Of a stretch of 64,000 bases of DNA, positions 18,279 to 26,499 are shown piece by piece. The stretch's first letter is position 1, and each line of letters begins with the position of its first letter. The translations under genes and the position numbers were made by a program. The notes under the pieces were generated by a model. That model made no database searches. It was not told where the DNA came from and worked only from the letters and a program-made list of their open reading frames with translations. The DNA lies in contig JAFZRP010000013.1 in assembly GCA_017619795.1 (NCBI GenBank), forward strand, positions 1 to 64,000, given 5' to 3'. Source of the stretch: Treponema sp. GTDB lineage: Bacteria > Spirochaetota > Spirochaetia > Treponematales > Treponemataceae.

Positions 18279-19231
18279 AAGCTTGTCTGATTTATCAATT
18301 CTATTGCACGCGCTTTACCGGCGTTTTTATCTTCCATACTAACCCAGTTTATCTGAACGCCTTTCTTTTCCATCATTCTAAACCAGGTTTCCTGTCTTTT
18401 TGCAAACTGTCTGATTGCTATAAATAATTTTTCAAACAATTCTTCTTTTGTTTCAATTTTATTCTGTAAATAAAGAGAACAATATCTGTATTCAAGCCCA
18501 AGCTTTTCAAGCCGTTCCCAGGTTATTCCACTATCATGAATCCCCTGCACTTCTTCTAACATACCGCCATCAAGTCTTTCTTTAAGCCTTTTAGAAATAC
18601 TTTCCCACTGCTTCGGACGCGGCAAAACAGTTCCAATTATAAACGGCTTAATTTCCGGGCGTTGTGATGATGTTGTATCGTAGCCTGCTTTTTTAGCTTC
18701 AATTATTTCCAGGGCTTTTATAACCCGGTCCTTTTCAAGAAGATCACATTTTGTGTGAAGGTCCGGCTGTAATTCAAGAAGACGAGCGGCAAGCTCTTCA
18801 AGAGGAGTTTCTTCCAGCTGTTTGTGAAGCTCTTCATTTACAGGCATATTTACAAGCTGATAGTCTCGGATAACTGCATCCAGATACATTCCGGTTCCGC
18901 CTACAACAACAGGTAGCGTTCCGCGTGACTGGATTTCTGTAAAAGCCTTGTAAAAATCCTGCTGATAATTATATACATTGTATTCTGCGGGTAAATCTAT
19001 AATATCAATAAGATGATAAGGGATTTTTTTACCGTCAACAACGTATTCATCAAGATCCTTTCCGGAGCCAATATCGAGATGACGGTAAGTTTGCCTTGAA
19101 TCTGCAGAGATAATTTCGCCATTAAAGGCAGAGGCAACAGCAACACCAACAGATGTTTTTCCAGTTGCGGTTGCACCCAATATCACTACGCAATTATATT
19201 CCCCAGCATTATATGACACGGCACACCACAC
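18266..19231 (-). CDS. miaA: tRNA dimethylallyltransferase
   Basis: Adds an isopentenyl group to A37 of tRNAs that read UNN codons. The 321-residue protein has the P-loop GATATGKTSVG (about 19-29), the DSRQTYRHLDIGSGK substrate motif, the VGGTGMYLDAV helix and the C-terminal RQFAKRQETWFR tRNA-binding motif. The first usable start is GTG at 19231, overlapping the end of the rlmI-like gene by 23 bp; GTG 19219 is an alternative, and the P-loop remains complete with either. The overlap suggests translational coupling with the methyltransferase. Confidence 0.94.
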   Translation of the reverse strand: MWCAVSYNAGEYNCVVILGATATGKTSVGVAVASAFNGEIISADSRQTYRHLDIGSGKDLDEYVVDGKKIPYHLIDIIDLPAEYNVYNYQQDFYKAFTEIQSRGTLPVVVGGTGMYLDAVIRDYQLVNMPVNEELHKQLEETPLEELAARLLELQPDLHTKCDLLEKDRVIKALEIIEAKKAGYDTTSSQRPEIKPFIIGTVLPRPKQWESISKRLKERLDGGMLEEVQGIHDSGITWERLEKLGLEYRYCSLYLQNKIETKEELFEKLFIAIRQFAKRQETWFRMMEKKGVQINWVSMEDKNAGKARAIELINQTSFYGG

Positions 19232-20492
19232 ATTTTAAGTATTCAGATTTTGGATAGCCCGAAAGAACAGGATGGTCAGGAGCGGCACCGCGTTTTTCCA
19301 GAATCTGAATGCGTTTATGACTGTCCATTGCGGCATGCATAATTATGTCGCAGAACATTCCGCTTTCCATAAAGTATGAGCACGAACAGGTAACAAGGAT
19401 TCCGCCCTCGTTTAAAAGTCGCATAGCACGCAGGTTGATTTCCTTGTAGCCGCCGTAAGCTTTTTCTATCATCTTTGCAGATTTTGTAAAAGCAGGAGGA
19501 TCAAGGATGATTACGTCAAACTTTTCTCCACTTGCTTCGTATTTTTTCAAAAGGTCAAAAACATCGGCACAAACAGCGGTCATTTTCTTTTCGGCACCGT
19601 TTAATTTAATGTTTTTGTTTACCATTTCTACGGCTTCCGGCGAGATATCTACAGAAATTACCTCTTTTGCTCCGGCTTTTACTGCATTAAGACCAAAGGC
19701 GCCGGTGTGGGTAAAGGTGTCTAAAACACGTTTATTTTTACAGAAGCTGGCAGCGGAAATACGGTTAAATTTCTGATCAAGGAAGTAGCCTGTTTTCTGT
19801 CCGTTTATAATATCTACACAAAGCTTTATTCCGTTTTCGATGATGATGATTTTGCCATCTTTTGCCGCCTGGACATTTGATTTTTCGGAAGTATAAATTA
19901 TTTCTGAAATATCAGGCAGCCCTTCTTTTTCGCGGGCAGTTCCTTCTGAGCGTTCATAAATAAAATCTGGTTTACAAAGCTTTACAAGAGCCGAAATTAT
20001 TTCTTTTTTGAAAACATCGCAACTCAAGGATAAAAATTGAATTACAAGATAAACCTTTCTGTTTTCGTCGCAAAATCGTTCGCAGATTAAGCCCGGAATA
20101 AGGTCTGCTTCACCAAAGATAAGCCGGTAAGAATCTGTTTCTGAAAAATACATCTGTCGCAGGCTTACTGCATAACTTACACGCTTTTCCCAAAATGTCC
20201 CGATATCTGAATAAATCTGGTCTGCGTGCTGTTCGCTTATAATTCTTATAGTGATTTTTGATTTCTTATTGATTATACCGGTTCCCAAAAATCCGCCGGC
20301 CTTTGTATAAACTTCTACAGGCTCACCGTCTGTAACAGTACATTCAGAAAGAGCTTCGTTTTTCCATTCAGATTTTTCGTCTTTGCGGTGTTTTATATGA
20401 GAGATTTCGTTATCGAAAACCCAGGGAAAACCCTGCTGGATTTCTTTTTCTTCGTTTTTGTTTAAGAATATACGTGGATAGATATTTGTCAT
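19209..20492 (-). CDS. rlmI: RlmI-like SAM-dependent 23S rRNA cytosine methyltransferase
   Basis: The 427-residue protein resembles E. coli RlmI (m5C1962 of 23S rRNA). It has an N-terminal PUA domain (about 1-75, IFLNKNEEKEIQQGFPWVFDNEI), a central EEHEE-type domain, and a class I Rossmann methyltransferase with motif I VLDTFTHTGAFGLNAVKAGA, acidic VISVDISPEAVE, motif IV ILDPPAFTKS and CSCSYFMESGMF containing the catalytic Cys region. The methylation site is inferred from the family. It is the first gene of the pair with miaA. TAATAT lies 6 nt upstream of the ATG without a Shine-Dalgarno. Confidence 0.85.
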   Translation of the reverse strand: MTNIYPRIFLNKNEEKEIQQGFPWVFDNEISHIKHRKDEKSEWKNEALSECTVTDGEPVEVYTKAGGFLGTGIINKKSKITIRIISEQHADQIYSDIGTFWEKRVSYAVSLRQMYFSETDSYRLIFGEADLIPGLICERFCDENRKVYLVIQFLSLSCDVFKKEIISALVKLCKPDFIYERSEGTAREKEGLPDISEIIYTSEKSNVQAAKDGKIIIIENGIKLCVDIINGQKTGYFLDQKFNRISAASFCKNKRVLDTFTHTGAFGLNAVKAGAKEVISVDISPEAVEMVNKNIKLNGAEKKMTAVCADVFDLLKKYEASGEKFDVIILDPPAFTKSAKMIEKAYGGYKEINLRAMRLLNEGGILVTCSCSYFMESGMFCDIIMHAAMDSHKRIQILEKRGAAPDHPVLSGYPKSEYLKCVVCRVI

Positions 20493-20585
20493 AGATAAAT
20501 ATTAGCATTTTAGGAGAAATTGTAGAAGTATGCAGTAAAAAATCATAGTAAAGTTTCCAGTTTTGCCACAAGTAAACAAACTTGT

Positions 20586-20796
20586 ACGGAAATCAATTTA
20601 ATAAATTGTTTCTAAAAAAATAGCGCGAAGAAGAAAAACGGCTTGCAAAAACGCTCTGTTGTGCTGCCGCTTTAGCGGCAAACGTATATAATTACAAGGC
20701 ACAACAGCGCGTAGCACGCGAGCGTGCGGTTTTGCAAGTAGTTTTTCGACTGGGAGCTATTTTTTTGTGAATAAGTTTTTCTAAATTGATTTCCGT
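20586..20796 (+). repeat. Structured intergenic repeat, copy 3
   Basis: A 211-bp copy with perfect 15-bp terminal inverted repeats ACGGAAATCAATTTA (20586-20600) and TAAATTGATTTCCGT (20782-20796). Inner arms AAAAAAATAGC (from 20614) and GCTATTTTTTT (to 20766). Relative to copy 1, paired changes occur in the long stem (CTTGCAAAA/TTTTGCAAG versus CTTTCAAAA/TTTTGAAAG), in CTGTTGTGC/GCACAACAG and in the closing pair of the hairpin (TGCCGCT/AGCGGCA versus TGCCGCC/GGCGGCA). No target-site duplication is obvious. It lies between the start of rlmI and the end of the HAD gene. Confidence 0.92.
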
Positions 20797-20824
20797 GAAA
20801 AAATGTTTATTTGTGTAAATATAC

Positions 20825-21433
20825 TTAGAAATACCTTTTCCAGTTTGCATATAATTCTTCTGCACTGGTAAATTGTACTGCATTTATTCCGAGTGATTTT
20901 GCAGCTTCTATATTTTCAATTCTATCATCTGTGAAGAAAGTTTCTGAAGAACTATAGCCTTCGGCGGTCATGATGAGCTGGAAGAACTTTGGGTCGGGCT
21001 TGATGGCGTGGATTTTGTTGGAGGCGTAGGTTTGGTCGAAAAAGGAATAATCACCGCGTTCCATGTGATTTTCCCAGTGGCTGTCTATGGTGTTTGTACC
21101 ACAGACAACCCGGTGATTTTTTCGTAAGGCTTTTATAATTTCTACGGTTTTGTCGTTCAGCTTTGGGTGAAAGGTAAGCCTGAATAAATCGTGTTCAATT
21201 GGATCGATTTTAAAGCCTTCCTTTCTGGCATTTTCTTCAAACTTCTTCCAGAACTCCGGAATTGTCAACTTTCCAAGATTGATTAAATTAAATAAATCTT
21301 TATCCTGTGGGGCATCTGGTGTATGTCCGCAGAGAGGAAAAAACTTTTCGTCTGGAATATTGAGCAATTCGGAGCAGAACTTTCCCTTGAAGTTTGTAGT
21401 AACAACTCCACCCATATCAAAAATAAAAAGCAT
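20825..21433 (-). CDS. HAD-superfamily hydrolase (HAD-IA type)
   Basis: Probable small-molecule phosphatase, 202 residues, cytoplasmic. Motif I is FIFDMGGVV (nucleophile Asp6; the acid/base position is Gly rather than the common Asp). Motif II is CGTNTIDSHW, the Lys of motif III is in AIKPDPKFF, and motif IV is FTDDRIENIEAA. The helical cap sits between motifs I and II as in subclass IA, close to the YihX/alpha-D-glucose-1-phosphate phosphatase group; the missing second Asp of DxD weakens a phosphatase assignment. Shine-Dalgarno AAGGAG. It is last of the plsC-diacylglycerol kinase-HAD operon, 8 nt after the kinase. Confidence 0.82.
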   Translation of the reverse strand: MLFIFDMGGVVTTNFKGKFCSELLNIPDEKFFPLCGHTPDAPQDKDLFNLINLGKLTIPEFWKKFEENARKEGFKIDPIEHDLFRLTFHPKLNDKTVEIIKALRKNHRVVCGTNTIDSHWENHMERGDYSFFDQTYASNKIHAIKPDPKFFQLIMTAEGYSSSETFFTDDRIENIEAAKSLGINAVQFTSAEELYANWKRYF

Positions 21434-21441
21434 ACGACTCC

Positions 21442-22302
21442 TTATTTTCCGTAAACGGCTGTGTAAGTCTTAACGTTGAGGACTGTTTCGCCGTCAATCT
21501 GGAGTGCACAAGGCTTATCAAACTCAACTTTAATTTCGTGACCTGTGCGCACATCAATATTCTTTGTATATTGCACATGCTCCCCCTTGAAAATGCTTGG
21601 GAACTTCATAAGAGTAGAAAGCTTGCCGGTATTAGACCAGATAACGTTTGTAAGAGTTTTTTCTGCATTCAAACGATCCTGTCCCGGAGCCATAATCATA
21701 CCGCCACCAATATAGCGGCCGAGCATTGCAGGAGCAAGCCAAACCTTCTTATATTTTTTCTCAACACCATCAACAGTTACAGTTGCATTGCGAGGTTTAA
21801 ACTTATAAAGAAGACCTTTAATAGCAATTGCAGTATAGTTTACAGGCTTGTCGGAAGTAGCACGAACCTTATCACCCTCTTCGCAGCAATAGCCTTCAAT
21901 TCCAAAACCAATACCGTTAATAAAATACTTAGTCATTCCATTAACATAAACCTTTGGAAGTGAAACAATAAAATCATTAAGCGGAATAAGCTTGTTTTCA
22001 ATAGTGCACTTGTCCTTTACGTCGAACATAAAGTCATTACCGGTACCGCAGAAATAAAGGAAGATTTTCTGAGGCAGCTTAAGCTCATAAACATCATTTA
22101 CAAAATGAGACAAAGTTCCGTCACCACCTGCAACAACAATAGTATCGTCGGCAGCAAAGCTCTTGCAAAGCTCGGCAACAGTTTCAACCTTTGTTACATC
22201 ATTAAATGTAAGCTCCTGATCCTTAAATAATTCTTTAAGCTCTCCCTCTGCAGACTGTCCCTTTCCATTGTTAGAAAGAGGATTGAATAATACGTGAATC
22301 AT
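21442..22302 (-). CDS. Diacylglycerol/sphingosine kinase-family lipid kinase
   Basis: A 286-residue protein with the DAGK catalytic fold: FNPLSNNGKG near the N-terminus, the nucleotide-binding GGDGT at 59-63, and the FGIEGYC(C) and GGGMIMAP segments. The family (DgkB, YegS) phosphorylates diacylglycerol or related lipids; the substrate here is inferred. It follows plsC by 8 nt, so the operon couples acylation to phosphatidic acid and return of diacylglycerol to phosphatidic acid. The Shine-Dalgarno-like GGAG lies within the upstream gene end. Confidence 0.88.
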   Translation of the reverse strand: MIHVLFNPLSNNGKGQSAEGELKELFKDQELTFNDVTKVETVAELCKSFAADDTIVVAGGDGTLSHFVNDVYELKLPQKIFLYFCGTGNDFMFDVKDKCTIENKLIPLNDFIVSLPKVYVNGMTKYFINGIGFGIEGYCCEEGDKVRATSDKPVNYTAIAIKGLLYKFKPRNATVTVDGVEKKYKKVWLAPAMLGRYIGGGMIMAPGQDRLNAEKTLTNVIWSNTGKLSTLMKFPSIFKGEHVQYTKNIDVRTGHEIKVEFDKPCALQIDGETVLNVKTYTAVYGK

Positions 22303-22310
22303 AACAGTAC

Positions 22311-23147
22311 CTATTCTCCTAATTTTTTTAGCATTTCGCTTCTTATTTCATCAGAAATGTCTACCGTAGTTTTTTCGGCGACTTCTTCTGGCTGAATCAC
22401 TTTAAGCATATCAATTGTTACATTTGTTCTGCGCCACGGAAAGTTTTTCATAATGTGCTCTGTTCCCTGCAAAGCAAAGATTGCAATAGGACATTCAGCT
22501 TTTTCCGCAATCTTCAGACAACCAGGCTTAAACTCTCCAAGCTTACCGTTTTTACTTCTTGTGCCTTCCGGGAAAACACAAACAGAAATAATACCCTGAG
22601 AAATGTATTCAATTGCTTTAATAATAGTCTTTAAGGCATTGCGGGTATTCTCTCTATCAATGGAAAGATAAAGACCGCGAATCATATAATTATGTGCAAG
22701 AGGGATTGCCATATTTTCCGGCTTAGTGATAAAGGAAACCTGTTCCGGAGCCATTGCAATTGCAACAAGGAAGGCATCGAAACCGGAACGGTGATTACAA
22801 ACTGCAAGATATTTTTTATCTTTAGGAAGATTTTCTGTTCCAGAGGTTTTGATTTTTACCCTGAAAAACGCGCATACATACTTAAACCACTGCTGAAATA
22901 CCCTGTCATAATACTTTGAAGGCGTTTTATACTCTTTTTTCGGGTTGATTGTAAGAGCTATAAAAATAAAGCGCAGCCAGATAAGAAGAAAGCCTGCGAC
23001 AAATGCAATTACAAAGCATAATAATCCAAGCAAAATACTTATAATGATATTTGAAGCAGTAAAAGATTCACAATTCAGAAGGCGGAAAGTTGTGTACCCT
23101 ATTCCGCAAATAATAGCGATAAGCCAGTCTAAAACATTTAATAACAT
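22311..23147 (-). CDS. plsC: 1-acylglycerol-3-phosphate acyltransferase
   Basis: Makes phosphatidic acid from lysophosphatidic acid at the membrane. The 278-residue protein has two N-terminal hydrophobic segments (about 5-22 and 33-65), then the catalytic HX4D motif NHRSGFD (H119, D124), the acyl-acceptor motif FPEGTRSKNG near residue 200, and a PIAIFALQGTE block. It heads the operon with the lipid kinase and HAD gene. A promoter with TTGAGA-17-TATAAT ends 6 nt before the ATG and there is no Shine-Dalgarno, so the mRNA is probably leaderless. The glycosyltransferase gene upstream ends 12 nt before it. Confidence 0.92.
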   Translation of the reverse strand: MLLNVLDWLIAIICGIGYTTFRLLNCESFTASNIIISILLGLLCFVIAFVAGFLLIWLRFIFIALTINPKKEYKTPSKYYDRVFQQWFKYVCAFFRVKIKTSGTENLPKDKKYLAVCNHRSGFDAFLVAIAMAPEQVSFITKPENMAIPLAHNYMIRGLYLSIDRENTRNALKTIIKAIEYISQGIISVCVFPEGTRSKNGKLGEFKPGCLKIAEKAECPIAIFALQGTEHIMKNFPWRRTNVTIDMLKVIQPEEVAEKTTVDISDEIRSEMLKKLGE

Positions 23148-23153
23148 AATGTA

Positions 23154-23182
23154 ATTATATCACTCGGATTGCGATTTCTCAA
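23154..23182 (-). promoter_or_regulatory. Putative leaderless promoter of plsC
   Basis: On the minus strand TTGAGA (23182-23177), 17-nt spacer, TATAAT (23159-23154), then 6 nt to the ATG at 23147. It overlaps the 3' end of the glycosyltransferase gene. Confidence 0.65.
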
Positions 23183-24131
23183 TATATTTTTCCATGCGAT
23201 TAACATAGGATTCGCCCCAGTATTCGCAGAGCATTTCACGGGCAGCGGGTTGAAGCTCTGGGGAAACCTGATTACGCAGACGAAAGATTGAATTGACAAG
23301 AAGAACTTGAGAAAGTCTTTGGATTCCTTTTTTTTCCGGTTCTGTAAGGTTACCGTCGAAGGTTAAGATAAAGGAATAGGTAGAGGCTGCAGTACAGTTT
23401 CTGCGCCAGGTGTCTAAATCGGTAATGGGTTTACTGCTTGTAATTCCTTCGTTTTCAAGATAGTAATAAACAATATCATTTATGCCTAAATAGGATTTTG
23501 CGTGATAGGCGATGAAAAAATAAATCGGGATATCTACAGAAAAAGAACAGTCCATAAAGGGAAGCTCATTGAACGCAGTAAGATAAAGTTCACGTTTAAT
23601 AAGCTTTGCCCACAAAAACGAAGAAGCTTTTTTTTCTACTAACCAGGCATCAAGGATTCCACGATTTGTGAATTGTTCTGCAGAATGAAATGCAAACTGT
23701 CTTTGTGTCAGCTGGATATTGTTATCTATGATATGGTATACACGCTCGGTTCCACAGATAATTTCTGCACCACTCTCTTGTGCGGCATTATAAAGAGTTT
23801 TTACGGCATTATCTGCAAGGTAGTCGTCACTGTCTACCATAAGAATATATTCACCACTTGCATTTTCTACAAGCTCGCGGCGGGTTTCTAAAAGCGGTAC
23901 ATAACGAGTATGTTCTATGTAAACAACAGGAATATGAGTCTCTTTTTTGAATTTTCGGAGGATTTTTTTACAGCTCCAGCCGTTTTCGTCTTTGCCGGTA
24001 CTGCAGTCATTAATTAATACAAGCTCAAGACCATCAAAATTCTGCCCGGCTACCGAAGCTAAACAGCGGCCGAGCAGTTTTTCTGTGTTATGCATTGGAA
24101 TGCAGATTGAAACCTTTGGAGCATTACGCAT
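23160..24131 (-). CDS. GT2-family glycosyltransferase, last gene of lipoprotein operon A
   Basis: A 323-residue GT-A fold inverting transferase. The nucleotide-binding N-terminus KVSICIPMHNTEKLLGRCL, LVLINDCSTGKDENG, and the DxD-type ILMVDSDDYLAD (about residues 97-108) are clear. No membrane segment is visible, so it acts on the cytoplasmic side. It is paralogous along its whole length to the gene at 36849-37817, including the unusual C-terminus LCEYWGESYVNRM. It starts 18 nt after a lipoprotein gene and so appears to be the terminal gene of that operon. Donor and acceptor are unknown; glycosylation of the co-encoded lipoproteins or of a surface glycan is an inference. Confidence 0.85.
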   Translation of the reverse strand: MRNAPKVSICIPMHNTEKLLGRCLASVAGQNFDGLELVLINDCSTGKDENGWSCKKILRKFKKETHIPVVYIEHTRYVPLLETRRELVENASGEYILMVDSDDYLADNAVKTLYNAAQESGAEIICGTERVYHIIDNNIQLTQRQFAFHSAEQFTNRGILDAWLVEKKASSFLWAKLIKRELYLTAFNELPFMDCSFSVDIPIYFFIAYHAKSYLGINDIVYYYLENEGITSSKPITDLDTWRRNCTAASTYSFILTFDGNLTEPEKKGIQRLSQVLLVNSIFRLRNQVSPELQPAAREMLCEYWGESYVNRMEKYIEKSQSE

Positions 24132-24149
24132 AATGATGAAAAACTAGTC

Positions 24150-26453
24150 TTAATCTTCCTTGATGATATGAGCGTATATTGTTTCAGGAGGAGTCATTTG
24201 ATTAAAAGTACCTGAACCTGAATTCCATATATAACGAGAAATACTATTTCCTAGAGTGTCCTGAATAGAAAGATTTGGTTGGTTATAACTTTCTAATAAT
24301 TGTAAATCAACATCTACAGAACCAGAAAAAGAAAGATCTTCTATATTAACATAAACAACTCTGTTAACTTCTTTATATTTTGTAACACCATCATCATCTT
24401 TATATAAAGCTATTCCTGCATCTGTAATTACAAGCTTTTTAGGCTTTATTGCAACAAACTTCTGTGGACCTGCAAAATGCGTTGTATCAATTGAACCAGA
24501 ATTGCTATATGGTGCATATAATTGAATACTGACGTTTTGGAATTCATGAACAACAGGGATTCCAGATGACAAATCATTTGCAGCTCCATAGCTACTATAA
24601 AAAATATTACCGTTTGCAAGTGATGAAATAATACCTGTTTTTATAGTATTTATTGTTGATTGAGCAAAACCATAAGTAGAGACATATGTTTCGGCTTTGA
24701 TGTCATACCTAAGAATTTCACCTGTTGAATAAATAATATTATTAGCAGTTGGATGATCATGATTTATAAGAACATACAGTTTTTCATCTTGATACAGCAT
24801 ATCTGTAATGGTTACCTGATGATCATACTGTTTAGTAACAAAGCTTGACACATATGAATTATCAGGATTTTCAACAGGATCGTATTCAGACAAATCCATT
24901 TTTGCAAGGGCAATATCTGTTTTGTATGTACTTATAACTTCATGAGTACCTTCTGTATCTTTTTCAAATGCAAAATAAGCAATATTATTGTTTACTACAA
25001 AATCTTTTAAGATATGTCCAGATACTTCTGATATTAGTTCATACTTTGTAAATGAACTTGCGTCTTGTGAATTATTTACCTCTAAAAGTGTTATTTTATT
25101 ATCTGTTTCATTATAAGCAAGAACATACAATAGATTTGTTACCTGGTCATAAGCTATATAAGTAGGAATGGGTTTATCTTGAAAATACCCCAAAGATCCA
25201 CCAGAATTTGACATAATGTTCCAGCTTCCAACTTCATTATCATTAAATGCATTCAAGAAATAAACAAAACCGGCAGAATCAAAACAGAAATCTACCGTCG
25301 GTTGATTTGTGGGAGTTGGAATATAGTATACATCATCATTTACTAAAGCAAGATCTGTTATAGTAAAATATTTAAATTTTGAAGTATTTGAAACAGAATC
25401 ATAAACATAATTATAAAGCAGATAGTTTTCTCCGGCGTTTTTCAAATGCTCTGGTTTTATAACAAGATTGTATTTGTTGTTTTCATCAAGTTCAAAATAA
25501 TTGTCCTGACCGTACCAGGTATCTGTAACAAAGTTTTTGAAAACATTTATATCCTGATATACATATAGATTTCTTCCATCAGCTGTAACAAAAGTAAGGC
25601 AAATATTAAAAGAACAGGCAGGAACATCAGTAAACTCAAAAACAACGGAAGTTTCTCCATTTTCAAAAACCTTTTCTACAGGAGTCTGGGAAAACATCCA
25701 GGCTTCTACAGCTTCTTTCCATGTTGTTGCATCTGTAGGAAAAGTATTAGCAACGTAGTTTATATTCTGCCAGCGCCATACAACTTTTACAATATCATTA
25801 TCAGAAGCTTCTTCAAACTGGTCTTTTGAAACTGTGAGTCTTACACTTGAGGTTTCGTAATAAGGCTCTTCGGTTTTAATATCTGAATAAGATGGTTTTA
25901 ATTCAAAATCTACATTGCTTAACGGGTTATCGTCCTGGTCTAAAAGCTCATAGTTGCTATTCAGATTGATTATTTTTTCAAACTTAGCAAGAGTATTTTC
26001 CGGATGTTCGGCTTCAACAATACTAAAGACAATATTCCACATACCTGTCTTAGTCAGCTTTATTGAATAAGAAATACCATTATTACCTATGATTACATTT
26101 CCCATGACAGGATTATTTACATCCCAGGTAATACCATTCTGCGCGTCTTCTTTAACAAACTTTTCTGCTTTTGCAACATAAGTATAACCGCCTTGCAAAG
26201 TGAATGATGTTGTAGCAGCTCTGTCAGAAGAGTCCGCTTTTGCAGTCAGCGCATTAACAAGCTCTTTTGGAGCGGCACCTGTTTTACCGTCAAAAAGGAT
26301 TTTTCCACTAACAGTATATGATTTTTCAACAGTCTGCTGATTTTTTTCCTGAGCTTTGCTGCCAGTTAAATCGTTACAGCCCGCAAGAGTCAGAATTAAA
26401 ACCGAAGCACTCAAAACTGTTGCAATAAACTTAAGCTTTGTTATATTTTTCAT
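24150..26453 (-). CDS. Lipoprotein with C-terminal propeller-like repeats (operon A, gene 4)
   Basis: A 767-residue exported lipoprotein; signal peptide with lipobox LTLAGC, Cys26. Residues 40-310 are beta-rich, unassigned modules. From about 360 onward short repeats of the type xxFCFDSAGFVYFLNAF, TNLLYVLAYNE, NNIAYFAFEKD, EKLYVLINHD recur, as in a six- to eight-bladed beta-propeller. The C-terminal block GPQKFVAIKPKKLVITDAGIALYKD is closely matched in the operon B protein at 37821-41936 (NPQKFIAIEPKKLIIADDGLFVYDD). Strong AGGAGG before the ATG. It directly precedes the glycosyltransferase gene, as its relative does in operon B. Function unknown; surface binding is likely. Confidence 0.85.
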   Translation of the reverse strand: MKNITKLKFIATVLSASVLILTLAGCNDLTGSKAQEKNQQTVEKSYTVSGKILFDGKTGAAPKELVNALTAKADSSDRAATTSFTLQGGYTYVAKAEKFVKEDAQNGITWDVNNPVMGNVIIGNNGISYSIKLTKTGMWNIVFSIVEAEHPENTLAKFEKIINLNSNYELLDQDDNPLSNVDFELKPSYSDIKTEEPYYETSSVRLTVSKDQFEEASDNDIVKVVWRWQNINYVANTFPTDATTWKEAVEAWMFSQTPVEKVFENGETSVVFEFTDVPACSFNICLTFVTADGRNLYVYQDINVFKNFVTDTWYGQDNYFELDENNKYNLVIKPEHLKNAGENYLLYNYVYDSVSNTSKFKYFTITDLALVNDDVYYIPTPTNQPTVDFCFDSAGFVYFLNAFNDNEVGSWNIMSNSGGSLGYFQDKPIPTYIAYDQVTNLLYVLAYNETDNKITLLEVNNSQDASSFTKYELISEVSGHILKDFVVNNNIAYFAFEKDTEGTHEVISTYKTDIALAKMDLSEYDPVENPDNSYVSSFVTKQYDHQVTITDMLYQDEKLYVLINHDHPTANNIIYSTGEILRYDIKAETYVSTYGFAQSTINTIKTGIISSLANGNIFYSSYGAANDLSSGIPVVHEFQNVSIQLYAPYSNSGSIDTTHFAGPQKFVAIKPKKLVITDAGIALYKDDDGVTKYKEVNRVVYVNIEDLSFSGSVDVDLQLLESYNQPNLSIQDTLGNSISRYIWNSGSGTFNQMTPPETIYAHIIKED

Positions 26454-26499
26454 AAAGTCCTCCTGAACTTTTGTAATAATCAGTAAAAGTGATATTGTG

